64,000 nucleotides of DNA from assembly GCF_900117415.1 (NCBI RefSeq), contig NZ_FPEI01000006.1, forward strand, positions 2,585,001 to 2,649,000. Reading direction: 5' to 3'. Origin of the DNA: Hyphomicrobium sp. CS1BSMeth3 (GTDB lineage: Bacteria; Pseudomonadota; Alphaproteobacteria; Rhizobiales; Hyphomicrobiaceae). The notes under the pieces are model-generated. The model did not search any database and was not told where the DNA came from. It was given only the letters and a program-made list of their open reading frames with translations. Below are positions 20,890 to 30,252 of this stretch, piece by piece (the stretch's first letter is position 1; every line of letters starts with the position of its first letter). Made by a program: the position numbers and the translations under genes.

Positions 20890-20918
20890 AAAATATACAC
20901 CTCGAATTATAAGGTCAA
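20890..20918 (-). promoter_or_regulatory. candidate sigma-70-type promoter for the rpsL operon
   Basis: Read on the minus strand, TTGACC (20918-20913) is followed after 17 bases by TATTTT (20895-20890), or after 15 bases by TATATT. This is the most AT-rich stretch in the region and points toward rpsL. It fits the housekeeping pattern of alphaproteobacteria. Confidence 0.55.
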
Positions 20919-20959
20919 CACCCTTGGACAACGATTTTGTCGCGGGGGCCCGAAGTTAA

Positions 20960-20992
20960 AGAAATGCGCCGTTTATGGGCATTTCTCGGCGC
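20960..20992 (-). terminator. interleaved inverted repeats just after the DUF3750 stop (pseudoknot or terminator)
   Basis: Immediately after the TGA (20995-20993) the minus strand reads GCGCCG, AGAAATG, an 8-base loop, CGGCGC, then ATTTCTTT. GCGCCG pairs with CGGCGC, and AGAAATG pairs with the overlapping CATTTCT. The two stems interleave as in an H-type pseudoknot, or they are alternative hairpins. The first stem followed by ATTTCTTT could act as a weak intrinsic terminator that separates this gene from the ribosomal operon. Confidence 0.45.
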
Positions 20993-21784
20993 TCAGGGAA
21001 CGCCGATGCGTCCCCATCCGGGGAGCTTGAGGGCCGGACGGCGAATATCGATGCCTGCAACCGCCCCCATGAACAGGAACTCGACACCCTCGACCCAGCC
21101 GACGGTGAACCCGATGAGGCCCCTCACGAGAAACTGCACGCCCGTGCGGCTCGGCGTAAGGCCCACATACACGGGAGCTTCTGTGAAATCCTTGCCGATG
21201 GCGGTCGGGAGCAGGCCGGGAGCCAGTGCCGGAACCTCGCGGGCGAGGTAGCCGATGAAGGTATTCGAGTTCGGCCCCGGCCACGCCTTGTAGCTGCCGG
21301 CATTCGAGAAGGGATACGCGGCGACGGCCCGCTCGATTGCCGCAATGGCCTCGGCGGCCTCCGGCCCCCTGACCGACGCCACGACGGAGGGCGAATTGCT
21401 GTACCAGTGGCTATCGGGCGGAAGATGGTCCGTTCGAACGGGCCGCCCCCATCCGACGACGTCATAGCGCGTATAGCGAGGGGCGCCGGCCGCCTTGGTC
21501 ACGATCCAGGTGTGATGCGCGAAGATGCCTTTCCAGCCGCCTGTCCGCCCGGCCAGCAGGTAGACCGCGGGCTCGGGATCGGCCGCCGCAGGCTTCAGAA
21601 TGCCCGTGGGAGCCCAGTTCGCGTCGCGCCAATTCCAGGCGGTGTTCGTCGCCACCCACCATGCTGCGTGGGTCACCAGGGGGATGAGGAACAGGAACAG
21701 CAGCACTTTGAGCATCTGTCTCACCAACCGTCGAACCGAGCGCCGCTTGGGTTTCTTCAGCGCTGCTGGAATGGCGTCAGACAT
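20993..21784 (-). CDS. DUF3750 domain-containing membrane-anchored protein
   Basis: A 263-residue protein of the DUF3750 family, function unknown. An Arg/Lys-rich N-terminus (KKPKRRSVRRLVRQ) leads into one membrane segment at about 24-45 (LKVLLFLFLIPLVTHAAWW), so most of the protein should be periplasmic. The body has conserved-looking HHTWIV, GWGRPVR, WPGPNSNTFIGYL and a Gly-rich hydrophobic C-terminus. I start at ATG 21784 (MSDAIP) rather than 21802; both are possible. It lies 40 bases downstream of the thermonuclease gene, suggesting cotranscription. Confidence 0.82.
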   Translation of the reverse strand: MSDAIPAALKKPKRRSVRRLVRQMLKVLLFLFLIPLVTHAAWWVATNTAWNWRDANWAPTGILKPAAADPEPAVYLLAGRTGGWKGIFAHHTWIVTKAAGAPRYTRYDVVGWGRPVRTDHLPPDSHWYSNSPSVVASVRGPEAAEAIAAIERAVAAYPFSNAGSYKAWPGPNSNTFIGYLAREVPALAPGLLPTAIGKDFTEAPVYVGLTPSRTGVQFLVRGLIGFTVGWVEGVEFLFMGAVAGIDIRRPALKLPGWGRIGVP

Positions 21785-21824
21785 GGGAACTCCGAAACGC
21801 ACCTACGCACGGGCCGAGGCCTGC

Positions 21825-23423
21825 CTATCCGTCGATCTCCGCCCTCGCGAAACCTGCTGCCTTGGCCTCATCCTCGCTGCAGAACCAGCGTTCGCCGCGT
21901 GCCGAGACGACCCGAAGCCTCACGTAGGTCGGCGACCAGGGCAGGTGGTAGGTTTTGATGGTATCGCCGCGCCGGCCTGCGACCTTGCCCTTGATCGGAC
22001 AGCCTTGCGGCGCCTTGGTCTTGGCCTCGTTCCACATGCGCTGGCGCCACTCGGCTGGCCGTTCCGGCGAGGCGGGGCCGCTCCAGAGGCCGGCCTTGGC
22101 CTGTTGCGCCTGGGCTTGCGCGCTCCGATAACGGGCCATCATCCCGCTCTCGGCGAGGACGTGGCCACCTTCGACCAGGGTATTGGCGAGGTCCGTGCCG
22201 CCGGCTGTGCAGGTCGCGCGCCAAGCACCCTCACCGATCTTCCCGTTCGGCTCGCAACGCACCTGGCGCCCCGCGACGAGACGCGTCAGCGCGGTGTGCG
22301 CCGCTTCCCCGCAGCGCCAGACGCGACTGTCCGAGCGCGCGCAGGTCTGGTCGCGCTCAGGTGCCTCGATGCCTTCGAGGCGGACGGTCTGCTGGCCAAT
22401 GCGCAGCGTGTCGCCGCCTGCCGCGAAGGCGCGCCCGACGATCGGCGGCTCCGAGGCCTTGAAGGGCACGAAGCTCGAGAGCGACATCGTCGGCAGGCTG
22501 ATGCTGGGCGCTGAAGGCGTCAGGCTGGCCGGCCAGAGCCAGAGTGCAGCCAGCACGGCCGCCGCCATCGCGCCGCCGCCGACCACAATATGCCCGATCC
22601 GCGGCGGAATGCGCTGGAAGGGTGCGGCGAGGCTCGTAAACACCGTCGCGCCAACGCCGTAGCGCAGGCGAGGCGTGAGGCCGGCCAGCAGGCAGACCGC
22701 ACCAATGGCCAGGATCAGCACCGCCTCGCGATCGAGGCTCCCGGTCAGGAGCGGACGCGCGAGGCCCGACAGCAGCGCGACGCCTCCGGCCAGCATCAGT
22801 GGCCCCGAAACGCCCGGCCTGCCCAGGAAATCGAGGAACGGACGGCTCGCAACTGCGAGGCCGCCACCGGCAATCCGGCTCAAGGCGGCAAGATTGCCGC
22901 CCGTCCAGGCGGCGCTGCCAACGCCGGCACGGCCGAGCCAGCCACCCGCCGCGCGCAAGCCCGAACCCGCGGCCACACTGCCGACCCGGAGGCCCTGCCC
23001 CGATGCCGACGATGCCCGCCGGATGCCGCTGGCCGAGGCAATGGAAGCGCGGCGAATGCCCTGCGCGGACACCGCGGAAAGGCGCCGAATGCCGCGCCCG
23101 GAAGCCGCCAGAAACTGCCGCGAGCCGACTGCCGAGGCCGCCAACGCCCGCTTGATCCCATGCCCTGAGGCCACGAGTCCCATGCGCACGCCACGCTTGG
23201 ACGCAGCCGAAGCCCGACGCGCGCCATCGCCGGCAGCCTGCGCACCCTTGCGCCCGAGGCGAGCCGCCTCCTCGGCGGCACGAATGGCCCCGTCCTGCGC
23301 CGAGCGCTTGATCTCCTCCGCCCGCTCGCGGCGCTGCTCACGCCGGATCGCGATCGTCGTCTTGACGTACTTGTGCCACTCGAAGCCTTCGCTCTTGCGG
23401 CGCCAGGGCCAGCGTACGGCCAT
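21825..23423 (-). CDS. membrane-anchored thermonuclease (SNase-like) with 11-residue repeats
   Basis: A 532-residue protein in four parts. Residues 1-60 are highly charged. Residues 64-158 hold nine 11-residue repeats. Residues 200-300 contain about three hydrophobic membrane segments (LMLAGGVALLSGL, AVLILAIGAVCLLAGL, AMAAAVLAALWLWPA). Residues 328-450 are an SNase/TNase domain (GDTLRIGQQTVRLEGIEAPE; LVEGGHVLAES; GLWSG). A ~50-residue C-terminal module (GCPIKGKV to RWFCSEDEAKAAGF) resembles the domain often attached to such nucleases. The ATG at 23423 has GAGAGGGG upstream. The nuclease domain should face the periplasm if there are three segments; topology is inference. Confidence 0.88.
   Translation of the reverse strand: MAVRWPWRRKSEGFEWHKYVKTTIAIRREQRRERAEEIKRSAQDGAIRAAEEAARLGRKGAQAAGDGARRASAASKRGVRMGLVASGHGIKRALAASAVGSRQFLAASGRGIRRLSAVSAQGIRRASIASASGIRRASSASGQGLRVGSVAAGSGLRAAGGWLGRAGVGSAAWTGGNLAALSRIAGGGLAVASRPFLDFLGRPGVSGPLMLAGGVALLSGLARPLLTGSLDREAVLILAIGAVCLLAGLTPRLRYGVGATVFTSLAAPFQRIPPRIGHIVVGGGAMAAAVLAALWLWPASLTPSAPSISLPTMSLSSFVPFKASEPPIVGRAFAAGGDTLRIGQQTVRLEGIEAPERDQTCARSDSRVWRCGEAAHTALTRLVAGRQVRCEPNGKIGEGAWRATCTAGGTDLANTLVEGGHVLAESGMMARYRSAQAQAQQAKAGLWSGPASPERPAEWRQRMWNEAKTKAPQGCPIKGKVAGRRGDTIKTYHLPWSPTYVRLRVVSARGERWFCSEDEAKAAGFARAEIDG
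22953..23227 (-). repeat. nine in-register 11-residue protein repeats inside the thermonuclease gene
   Basis: A glycine recurs every 11 residues, at 67, 78, 89, 100, 111, 122, 133, 144 and 155 of the protein. The approximate consensus is A-S-x-x-G-I/V/L-R/K-R-x-x-x (for example ASGRGIRRLSA, VSAQGIRRASI, ASASGIRRASS). Codons differ between copies, so the periodicity is held at the protein level. Eleven-residue periods are known in amphipathic helices that lie on membranes, such as alpha-synuclein and perilipins. Confidence 0.9.
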
Positions 23424-23715
23424 GCGGGTGCCCCTCTCGTGTCCCGATCCCGAAGTTCGCCCGACCATCACACGGGCAGCCAATCGGGCCGGGTTAGCGC
23501 CGGTACGCGGCCGCGCAAAGCGCAGTCGCCCCGCTGCCGGCGCGCGAATCGCATGTGCATCTCGATGCGAGCAAAACATGGCCCGAGCGCGGCGCCAAGG
23601 CTCGCGGAAATTGTCCTGTTATCAATCTGTGCGCAGACTTCGTGACTAGGGGCGAGCGAGGATCCATGCCGAAGCATGTCTCCGACATGACCTCGCGCTC
23701 CTCACCCGAGACGCG

Positions 23716-24497
23716 TCATCGCGTCCTGTGCACTTGCCCTCTGAGCGCGGTTCTTCCGTCACTATCCGTTAAGAGCTTCGCAAGGATCACATTCAAATTG
23801 AGCGTGCAGTACTTCTCTAGACCGGGAATGCGCGCGGCGCGCGCAATCAACTTGCCCTTGAACGAGGTCACGTAATTGGTGCGAAGATCGACAATAGTCA
23901 AACCGGACTCCTCGAACATCCGCCTGTAATCATCGATCGTATGTTGGTTCAGGTCGAGGTGCATCCAGTCCCGTGGCGCGTGATATTCGCGGCCGTGCAT
24001 CCTACTCAGCTTCTTGAGTGCGTAGGATCTGAGCATGAGATGCCCCCATGGCCAAATGATTCGAGGCCACCCGGGAAGCATCTCTCTTAGCCACCCGTGA
24101 TCACCGTCGGGCGCATGGTACAGCGGCCCGAATCCGATATATACTTTGCCGCCCGGCTTCAGGCGCCGGCGCACCTCAGCCAGAAGACCGGGAACGTCCA
24201 TGACGTGCTCGAGGGTGTTCTCGGAAACGACGACGTCGAATTCCCGGGGGGGTAGTTTTCGATGTACCCGGTCCAGAATTCGACCTTGTCATAGAACTGG
24301 TTGTTTTTGTGCCGCTGCCGCGCAATTTCGCTATCGACAGCCGACGGATCTATGCCGAGCACGCGCTCCGCGCCGCGGGAGGCCATCTCGAGGACGCGCG
24401 CCCCCTTACCGCTTCCGATCTCGACGATTGTTTGGCCGGTAAAGGAGGGGCACTCGTCAAATCCGAACCCCCGCCAAAATGGCTGCTCTTCCCGCAT
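23716..24497 (-). pseudogene. class I SAM-dependent methyltransferase interrupted by a frameshift
   Basis: The N-terminal part (from ATG 24497, MREEQPFWRGFGF, with GGAAGG upstream) carries the SAM motif TIVEIGSGKGARVLEM and GIDPSAV. The C-terminal part continues in another frame with FDVVVSENTLEHVMDVPG and RLKPGGKVYIGFGPLYH. The two frames meet at a run of seven C (minus strand, 24252-24246). One extra C would restore a ~260-residue protein reading ENYPPREFDVVV. The surrounding DNA is visibly poorer in GC than its neighbours, which suggests acquisition. It may be a real inactivation or a sequencing error in the homopolymer. Confidence 0.8.
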
Positions 24498-24612
24498 AAT
24501 ATCTGCCTTCCGGGCGTTAACAATTGCACAGCCCAATTGAAATCAGCCTACGTCGTATTGCTGCCAGCGTGGAGTGTCACCGAAATTCATTCAAAATAGT
24601 TAGAGAGTCGCC

Positions 24613-25053
24613 CTAATTCGCGATCGCCGCCTCGATCAAGGTGCGTAGCATCCCCGAGGGCGCAATTGATGTGCGTGTCTCCATGTCGAAGAAAACATTC
24701 ACGCATTCCGCCGTCGCGACACAGGCGTCACCGACGAAGACGCCGTAACCCGTCGTGATCGAACGGTTGCCGAGCTTGATGAAGCGCGAGCCCACCTCGA
24801 CCGTACCGGGGTAGAAGATCTCGCGGCGGAAATCGATCGCCGCCCGCGCCAGCACGAAGTCGATCCGCGCATCCGTTTGGGCTTGCTGCATGAGCTTGTA
24901 GTAGAGATCGCAGCGCCCCGCCTCGATGTACGAGGCGATCGATACGTTGTTGACGTGGCCGAGCTTGTCGGTGTCGCAGAAGCGGACCGTCACCGGCGTG
25001 AAAAGCTCGAAGGTTGCGCGCCGGGTCAGGTCTTTCACAGTTCCGTGTTGCAT
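24613..25053 (-). CDS. hotdog-fold acyl-CoA thioesterase (4-hydroxybenzoyl-CoA thioesterase type)
   Basis: A 146-residue cytoplasmic enzyme expected to hydrolyse acyl-CoA or 4-hydroxybenzoyl-CoA-like thioesters. VTVRFCDTDKLGHVNNVSI contains the catalytic aspartate and HVNN signature of the YbgC/FcbC group. RREIFYPGTVEVGSRF and the C-terminal sheet are typical. It lies 37 bases downstream of the FAH-family gene, so it may be cotranscribed with it. The true substrate cannot be read from sequence. Confidence 0.88.
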   Translation of the reverse strand: MQHGTVKDLTRRATFELFTPVTVRFCDTDKLGHVNNVSIASYIEAGRCDLYYKLMQQAQTDARIDFVLARAAIDFRREIFYPGTVEVGSRFIKLGNRSITTGYGVFVGDACVATAECVNVFFDMETRTSIAPSGMLRTLIEAAIAN

Positions 25054-25090
25054 GTCTCGCTGATCATCCTGCTGTTTTGTTTTTCTTCGA

Positions 25091-25864
25091 TTATGCGCCC
25101 GTCGCCCGCACGCTGCCGATCCCGTCGATCGCGAAGTCGAAGGTCTCGCCGACCGCGATCGGCAGTGTCGGAATGAGGCTCCCGGTGATCACGACCTGTC
25201 CCGCGGCGAGCGGCTTGCCGCGCGAAGCCGCGAGGTTGGCGATCCATGCGAGCGCGCCCATGGGATCGTCCGTCTTGCCGCTGTGCTTCCCGGAGCCCGT
25301 GGTCAGGTTGCCTGCGAGGCCATTGAGATCGAGGCTTGCAGGCACTTTCACCGGCGCGCCGAGCACGATGCCGGCATTCCACGCGTTGTCGCAGATCAAG
25401 GAGTGCGCCTTGGACGACTTGTAGTCCGCATTGCGGTCCTCGATCAGCTCGAAGGCGGGCATGACCTCGGCGACGGCCGCGCGCACTTCGTCACGCGTGT
25501 AGGGCGTGGCGCGCGGCTCGAAGGTCTTGCCGACGCGCACGGCGAGCTCGCATTCCATGACCACGTGCATGTGATCGGCGAGCCGGATGGTCGCGGGCGA
25601 TTGATGTATGCGCTTCGAATAGATCACGCCGCCGCAAGGATGATCGATGCCCATGAGCGCCTGCATGACCTTGGTGGTCGTCGCGATTTTGAGCCCGCCA
25701 ACCTCGCCATAGAGAGGCGTCCACAAGGTGCGTAGCGCCTCCTGGGCCGCATAAGCCTCGTCGATCGTCTTCGGCGCAATGTCCTCGGGAAGGTTAGCGA
25801 AGGGTGCGCGCGTACGATGGGCCTCGGCAATAAAGCGGGCGGCAGCGGCGGGATCGAAGGGCAT
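25091..25864 (-). CDS. FAH-family hydratase/decarboxylase (2-keto-4-pentenoate hydratase-like)
   Basis: A 257-residue cytoplasmic enzyme of the MhpD / 2-oxopent-4-enoate hydratase branch, which normally acts late in meta-cleavage of aromatics. [15 protein letters not shown] and [12 protein letters not shown] supply the acidic metal ligands, and GAPVKVP and [15 protein letters not shown] are typical. The start is ATG 25864 ([18 protein letters not shown]). No other aromatic-degradation gene is near. It is divergent from htpG. Confidence 0.87.
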   Translation of the reverse strand: MPFDPAAAARFIAEAHRTRAPFANLPEDIAPKTIDEAYAAQEALRTLWTPLYGEVGGLKIATTTKVMQALMGIDHPCGGVIYSKRIHQSPATIRLADHMHVVMECELAVRVGKTFEPRATPYTRDEVRAAVAEVMPAFELIEDRNADYKSSKAHSLICDNAWNAGIVLGAPVKVPASLDLNGLAGNLTTGSGKHSGKTDDPMGALAWIANLAASRGKPLAAGQVVITGSLIPTLPIAVGETFDFAIDGIGSVRATGA

Positions 25865-25981
25865 GGCGGACCTCGCGAGGCTCAATGGAGGGCTGAAAAA
25901 CGGCAGCCACCCTAACCTGCTGAAGCCCGCCGGCAAACCCGCTTTGCAGCCCAGGCCCTCCGGCAACGGACGACCACAGGG

Positions 25982-26009
25982 CTTGAACGGCTGCCGATAC
26001 GCGCTTTAT
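25982..26009 (+). promoter_or_regulatory. candidate RpoH-type heat-shock promoter of htpG
   Basis: CTTGAA (25982-25987) is followed after 16 bases by CTTTAT (26004-26009), 42 bases upstream of the htpG ATG. CTTGAA matches the -35 of alphaproteobacterial RpoH promoters well; the -10 match is only partial. htpG belongs to the RpoH regulon in studied relatives. Confidence 0.35.
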
Positions 26010-26051
26010 CAGAGGCAGCCCAAGTTTGAGGAAAACAGGAGAATTGCCGCG

Positions 26052-27962
26052 ATGAGCACCGACAGCCCGTCGCCCGCGACGCCACGCCCCTTCCAGGCCG
26101 AGGTATCGCGCCTGCTGCACCTCATGGTGCACTCGGTCTACACCGAGAAGGACGTGTTTCTGCGCGAGCTGATCTCGAATGCGTCGGACGCCTGCGACAA
26201 GCTCCGCTACGAGGCCATCGCGCGGCCCGAGTTGATCGGCGACGATGCGCGCCTCGCCATCCGCATCGAGACCGACAAGGAAGCCGGCCGGCTCGTCATT
26301 GCCGACAACGGCATTGGCATGAACGACGCGGAGCTCGCCGAGAACCTCGGCACGATCGCCCGCTCGGGCACGCGTGCCTTCCTCGAGCGGCTCGGCAAGG
26401 AGGGCGAGGGCTCGGCCCTCATCGGCCAGTTCGGCGTGGGCTTCTACGCGGCCTTCATGGTTGCAGATCATATCGAGGTCGTGAGCCGCAAGGCCGGCGA
26501 GGACGCCGCGTGGCTCTGGACGTCCGATGGCGCGAGCGGCTTCACGATCGCGCCAGCCTCCGAAACGGACGCCGCGAAAGTGCCGCGCGGCACGCGCATC
26601 ACGCTGCATCTCAAGGACGACAGCCGCACTTTCCTCGATGACTACGAGATCGAGCGGATCGTCAAAACCTACTCCGATCACATACTCTTCCCCATCGAGC
26701 TGATCGGCGCGGATGGCGCAGCCAAGCAGCTCAATTCCGCGAGCGCGCTCTGGCAGCGCTCGAAGAGCGAGGTGAAGCCGGACGAATACACCGAAGTTTA
26801 TCGCAGTCTCTCTGGCCAGCTCGATCAGCCGGCCCTGACCGTCCACTACAAGGCCGAAGGCCGGCAATCCTATGCGGCGCTCCTGTTCGTGCCGACGCAA
26901 CGGCCGTTCGACCTTTTCGATGTCGAGCGCAAGGGGCGCGTGAAGCTCTACGTCAAGCGCGTGTTCATCACCGAGGATGCAGCCCTTCTGCCGGGTTATC
27001 TGCGCTTTGTGCGTGGCGTGATCGACTCCGAGGATGTGCCGCTCAATATCAGCCGTGAAATGCTGCAGAACAATCCGGCCGTGACGCAGATCCGCCGCGC
27101 CGTGACCACCAAGGTCATCAGCGAGCTGGAGACCTTCGCGAACAAGGAGCCGGAGAAGTTCACACAGATCTGGGAGACGTTCGGGCAGGTCCTCAAAGAG
27201 GGCATTTACGAAGACTTCGAACGCCGCGATCAGCTCCTGAAGCTCGCGCGCTTCCGCTCGACGGCCGGTGACGGCTGGCGATCGCTCGGCGAGTACGTCG
27301 CGGCCATGCGCGAAGGTCAGACCGAGATCTACTATCTCGTCGGCGAAAGCCTCGATCGCCTGAAGTCGAGCCCGCAGCTCGAGGCGGCGAAGGAGCGCGG
27401 CGTCGAGGTGCTGCTGCTCGCCGACCCGGTCGATGCCTTCTGGACGACGGCCATGCCGAAGTTCGCGGACAAAGCCATGAAGTCGCTCTCGCAGGGTGAT
27501 GTGGATCTTTCTGCGGTTCCGCTGAAGGAAGAAGCCGCAAAGCCGAAGGCGGATGCGCCGAAGGACGTCGGCGATCTCATTTCATCGCTGAAAGCCGCGC
27601 TCGGCGACGAGGTCGATGATGTGAAGGTTTCGCAGCGCCTCGTCAGCTCGCCGGCGTGCCTCGTCGCGACCGCGCACGGCCCGGACCGCACGCTCGAACG
27701 GATGCTCCAGCGCCAGCAGCGCGGCATCAACGTGAAGCCGATCCTGGAGATCAATCCCGGCCATCCGCTGATTGCGGCCATCGACCGCGCGCGTCTCGCC
27801 ACGGACCAGATCGTGGTGGATGATCTCGCGCACCTGCTGCTCGATCAGGCCCGCATTGTCGAAGGCGAACTGCCGACCGATCCGGCGCGTTTCACCGAGC
27901 GGCTGAACCGCTATCTGGTAGCCGGCCTCGCGGTACAGAACACAGAAGGCAGACCCGCATGA
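26052..27962 (+). CDS. htpG: molecular chaperone HtpG (bacterial Hsp90)
   Basis: A 636-residue cytoplasmic ATP-dependent chaperone. The GHKL ATPase domain contains [33 protein letters not shown] and [14 protein letters not shown]. The middle domain contains [10 protein letters not shown], and the C-terminal dimerisation domain ends near residue 630. ATG 26052 has AGGAG about ten bases upstream; an in-frame codon at 25779 would overlap the divergent gene. The stop overlaps the M3 peptidase start by four bases. Confidence 0.97.
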   Translation: MSTDSPSPATPRPFQAEVSRLLHLMVHSVYTEKDVFLRELISNASDACDKLRYEAIARPELIGDDARLAIRIETDKEAGRLVIADNGIGMNDAELAENLGTIARSGTRAFLERLGKEGEGSALIGQFGVGFYAAFMVADHIEVVSRKAGEDAAWLWTSDGASGFTIAPASETDAAKVPRGTRITLHLKDDSRTFLDDYEIERIVKTYSDHILFPIELIGADGAAKQLNSASALWQRSKSEVKPDEYTEVYRSLSGQLDQPALTVHYKAEGRQSYAALLFVPTQRPFDLFDVERKGRVKLYVKRVFITEDAALLPGYLRFVRGVIDSEDVPLNISREMLQNNPAVTQIRRAVTTKVISELETFANKEPEKFTQIWETFGQVLKEGIYEDFERRDQLLKLARFRSTAGDGWRSLGEYVAAMREGQTEIYYLVGESLDRLKSSPQLEAAKERGVEVLLLADPVDAFWTTAMPKFADKAMKSLSQGDVDLSAVPLKEEAAKPKADAPKDVGDLISSLKAALGDEVDDVKVSQRLVSSPACLVATAHGPDRTLERMLQRQQRGINVKPILEINPGHPLIAAIDRARLATDQIVVDDLAHLLLDQARIVEGELPTDPARFTERLNRYLVAGLAVQNTEGRPA

Positions 27963-30034
27963 GCGATCAAAAGGCGAAAGCCGCAGGCGCGAGCACGGTG
28001 CGCAACCCATTGCTCGCCAAATGGAGGACGCCGTTCGAGCTTCCACCCTTCGAGAAGATCAGACCGGCGCACTTCCGCCCGGCCATCGACAAGGCCATCG
28101 AGACGCACAAGGCCGAGGTCGAGAAGATCTTCTCGAATACGGCGGCGCCGAATTTCGCCAATACGGTCGCGGCCATGGAGAAGGCGGGCGCAGACCTCAC
28201 ACGCGTGCTGCGCGTGTTCTACAATCTCACGAGCGCCGACACGAACCCCGAGCTGCAGGCCATCGAGCGCGAGATCGCGCCGATCCTCTCGCAGCACCAC
28301 ACGGCGATCGCGCTCGATCCGCGCTTCTTTGCGCGCGTCGATTCCATCTACTCGCGCAGCAAGCGCATGAAGCTCGATGACGAGCAGCGCCGCGTGCTCG
28401 AACGCACGCACACGAGCCTCGTGCGGTCCGGTGCTCGCCTCGACGAGCCGTCGAAGAAGCGCATGGCCGAGATCAATGCGCGGCTCGCAACGCTCGGCAC
28501 GACGTTCGGCCAGAACGTGCTCGCCGATGAGCAGGCCTACAAGCTCGTGCTCGAAACCGAGGCCGATCTCGCGGGCCTGCCGGATTTCGTGCGCGCAGCC
28601 GCCAAGCGCGCCGGCAATGACCTCGGCCACCCGGGCAAGCACGTGATCACGCTCGCGCGTTCGAGCATCGAGAGCTTCCTGCAGTTCTCGACGCGGCGCG
28701 ACTTGCGCGAGATTGCTTTCGCGGCCTGGATCAAGCGCGGCGAGGGCGGCGGCGAGCACGACAATCGCGCGGTCGCAACCGAGATCCTCGCGCTCCGCGC
28801 CGAGCGCGCGCATCTTCTCGGTTTCCAGACGTTCGCGAAGTTCCGCCTGGAAGATGCCATGGCGAAGACGCCGGAAGCCGTGCGCGGCCTCTTGGACGAA
28901 GTCTGGACCGCCGCCGTCAGGAAGGCCGGCGAAGAGCGCGACATGCTCCAGCGCATGGTCGACCAGGAGGGCGGCAACTTCCAGGTCGAGGCCTGGGACT
29001 GGCGCCACTACGCCGAGAAAGTGCGCAAGGCCGAGTTCGATCTCGACGAAGGCGAGATCAAGCCCTACCTGCAGCTCGACCGCATCATCGAAGCTTCATT
29101 CGATACCGCGACGCGCCTCTTCGGCCTCAGCTTCGAGGAGCGCGCCGACCTGCCGAAGTATCATCCCGACGCGCGCACCTGGGAAGTGAAGCGCGCCGAC
29201 GGCACGCACGCCGGTGTGTTCATCGGCGACTATTTCGCGCGGCCCTCGAAGCGCTCGGGCGCCTGGATGAGCGCCTTCCGCAGCCAGCAGCGCCTGCGCG
29301 GCGATATTCACCCCGTCATCGTCAACGTGCTCAACTTCGCGCGCGGCGCCGACGGCGAGCCGACGTTGCTGAGCTTCACCGACGCGCGCACGCTCTTCCA
29401 CGAGTTCGGCCACGCCCTGCACGGGCTCATGTCCGACGTGACCTATCCCTCGATTGCCGGCACGGCCGTCTCGACGGATTTCGTGGAGCTGCCCTCGCAG
29501 CTCTACGAGCATTGGCTCGACGAGCGCGCGGTGCTGCAGCGCTTCGCCCGCCATCACAAGACGAACGCGCCGATCCCCGATGCGCTCATCGATCGCCTCG
29601 ATGCGGCGAACAAGTTCAACCAGGGTTTCGCCACCGTCGAGTACGTCTCCTCGGCACTCGCGGACATGGAGCTGCATGCGCTCGAGAAGTTCGACGGCTT
29701 CGATCTTTCGCGCTTCGAGGCCGACATGCTGAAGCGTATCGGCATGCCCCGCGAGATCGTCATGCGCCACCGCCTGCCGCACTTCGCGCACATCTTCTCG
29801 GGCGGCGGCTACGCGGCCGGCTATTACAGCTACATGTGGTCCGAGGTCATGGACGCCGATGCCTTCGAGGCCTTCGAGGAAACCGGCAACGCCTTCGATC
29901 CGGCGACGGCCAAGAAGCTCGCCGAGTTCATCTACTCGGCCGGAAATCGGCGCGATCCGGTGGAGGCGTACACCGCATTCCGCGGGCGCCTGCCGACCTC
30001 GCACGCCATGCTGAAGAACCGAGGGCTTATTTGA
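27959..30034 (+). CDS. M3-family zinc oligopeptidase / peptidyl-dipeptidase
   Basis: A 691-residue metallopeptidase that degrades short peptides, probably in the cytoplasm, as no signal peptide is seen. The zinc site is [12 protein letters not shown] (HExxH), and the third ligand lies in the following [13 protein letters not shown] segment. Length and the N-terminal helical half fit Dcp/OpdA. It is translationally coupled to htpG, which suggests chaperone and peptide recycling are coexpressed. I cannot distinguish Dcp from oligopeptidase A. Confidence 0.93.
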   Translation: MSDQKAKAAGASTVRNPLLAKWRTPFELPPFEKIRPAHFRPAIDKAIETHKAEVEKIFSNTAAPNFANTVAAMEKAGADLTRVLRVFYNLTSADTNPELQAIEREIAPILSQHHTAIALDPRFFARVDSIYSRSKRMKLDDEQRRVLERTHTSLVRSGARLDEPSKKRMAEINARLATLGTTFGQNVLADEQAYKLVLETEADLAGLPDFVRAAAKRAGNDLGHPGKHVITLARSSIESFLQFSTRRDLREIAFAAWIKRGEGGGEHDNRAVATEILALRAERAHLLGFQTFAKFRLEDAMAKTPEAVRGLLDEVWTAAVRKAGEERDMLQRMVDQEGGNFQVEAWDWRHYAEKVRKAEFDLDEGEIKPYLQLDRIIEASFDTATRLFGLSFEERADLPKYHPDARTWEVKRADGTHAGVFIGDYFARPSKRSGAWMSAFRSQQRLRGDIHPVIVNVLNFARGADGEPTLLSFTDARTLFHEFGHALHGLMSDVTYPSIAGTAVSTDFVELPSQLYEHWLDERAVLQRFARHHKTNAPIPDALIDRLDAANKFNQGFATVEYVSSALADMELHALEKFDGFDLSRFEADMLKRIGMPREIVMRHRLPHFAHIFSGGGYAAGYYSYMWSEVMDADAFEAFEETGNAFDPATAKKLAEFIYSAGNRRDPVEAYTAFRGRLPTSHAMLKNRGLI

Positions 30035-30036
30035 GT

Positions 30037-30096
30037 GCCGCGGGCTGCTGGGAAGGGGTGCTGCCGCCTCAACCTGTGGTGCCATGCCCGCGGCGG
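30037..30096. repeat. 60-base palindrome-ended repeat, copy 1 (repeat A)
   Basis: Begins three bases after the M3 peptidase stop. The ends are inverted (GCCGCGGGC and GCCCGCGGC), and the middle can fold further. Two more 60-base copies occur at 52497 and 52572 with few differences. A short extension (ATAGCGCTC) is shared downstream with copy 3. Confidence 0.85.
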
Positions 30097-30164
30097 CCAC
30101 AGCGATAGCGCTCCCGAACCCCGTCCTTTATGGACTGGGAGCGCGCCGCGAGCACGTCATCATC

Positions 30165-30192
30165 CCCTCTCCCCGCCCTTGCGGGGAGAGGG
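30165..30192. repeat. 12-bp perfect hairpin repeat (repeat B1, locus 1)
   Basis: CCCTCTCCCCGC and GCGGGGAGAGGG pair perfectly around a four-base loop. GGTTAGGGTGAGGGGC follows; its complement flanks the partner hairpin at 30253. The pair lies between convergent genes and may also terminate transcription in both directions. Confidence 0.8.
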
Positions 30193-30252
30193 TTAGGGTG
30201 AGGGGCGGCGGCAAACGCCAACGTTTCAGCAAGCTCCCGCCCCTCATCCCGA

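Larger units (their letters stand above)
20589..20992. other. 404-base gene-free leader region of the ribosomal block
   Basis: No credible protein or stable RNA gene is seen between the rpsL start and the stop of the DUF3750 gene. The half next to rpsL is GC-rich. The distal part (20880-20940) is clearly AT-richer and holds the candidate promoter. A folded element abuts the DUF3750 stop. A transcript from the promoter would carry a leader of about 295 bases before rpsL, long enough for regulation, but no known riboswitch or leader motif was recognised. Confidence 0.6.
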
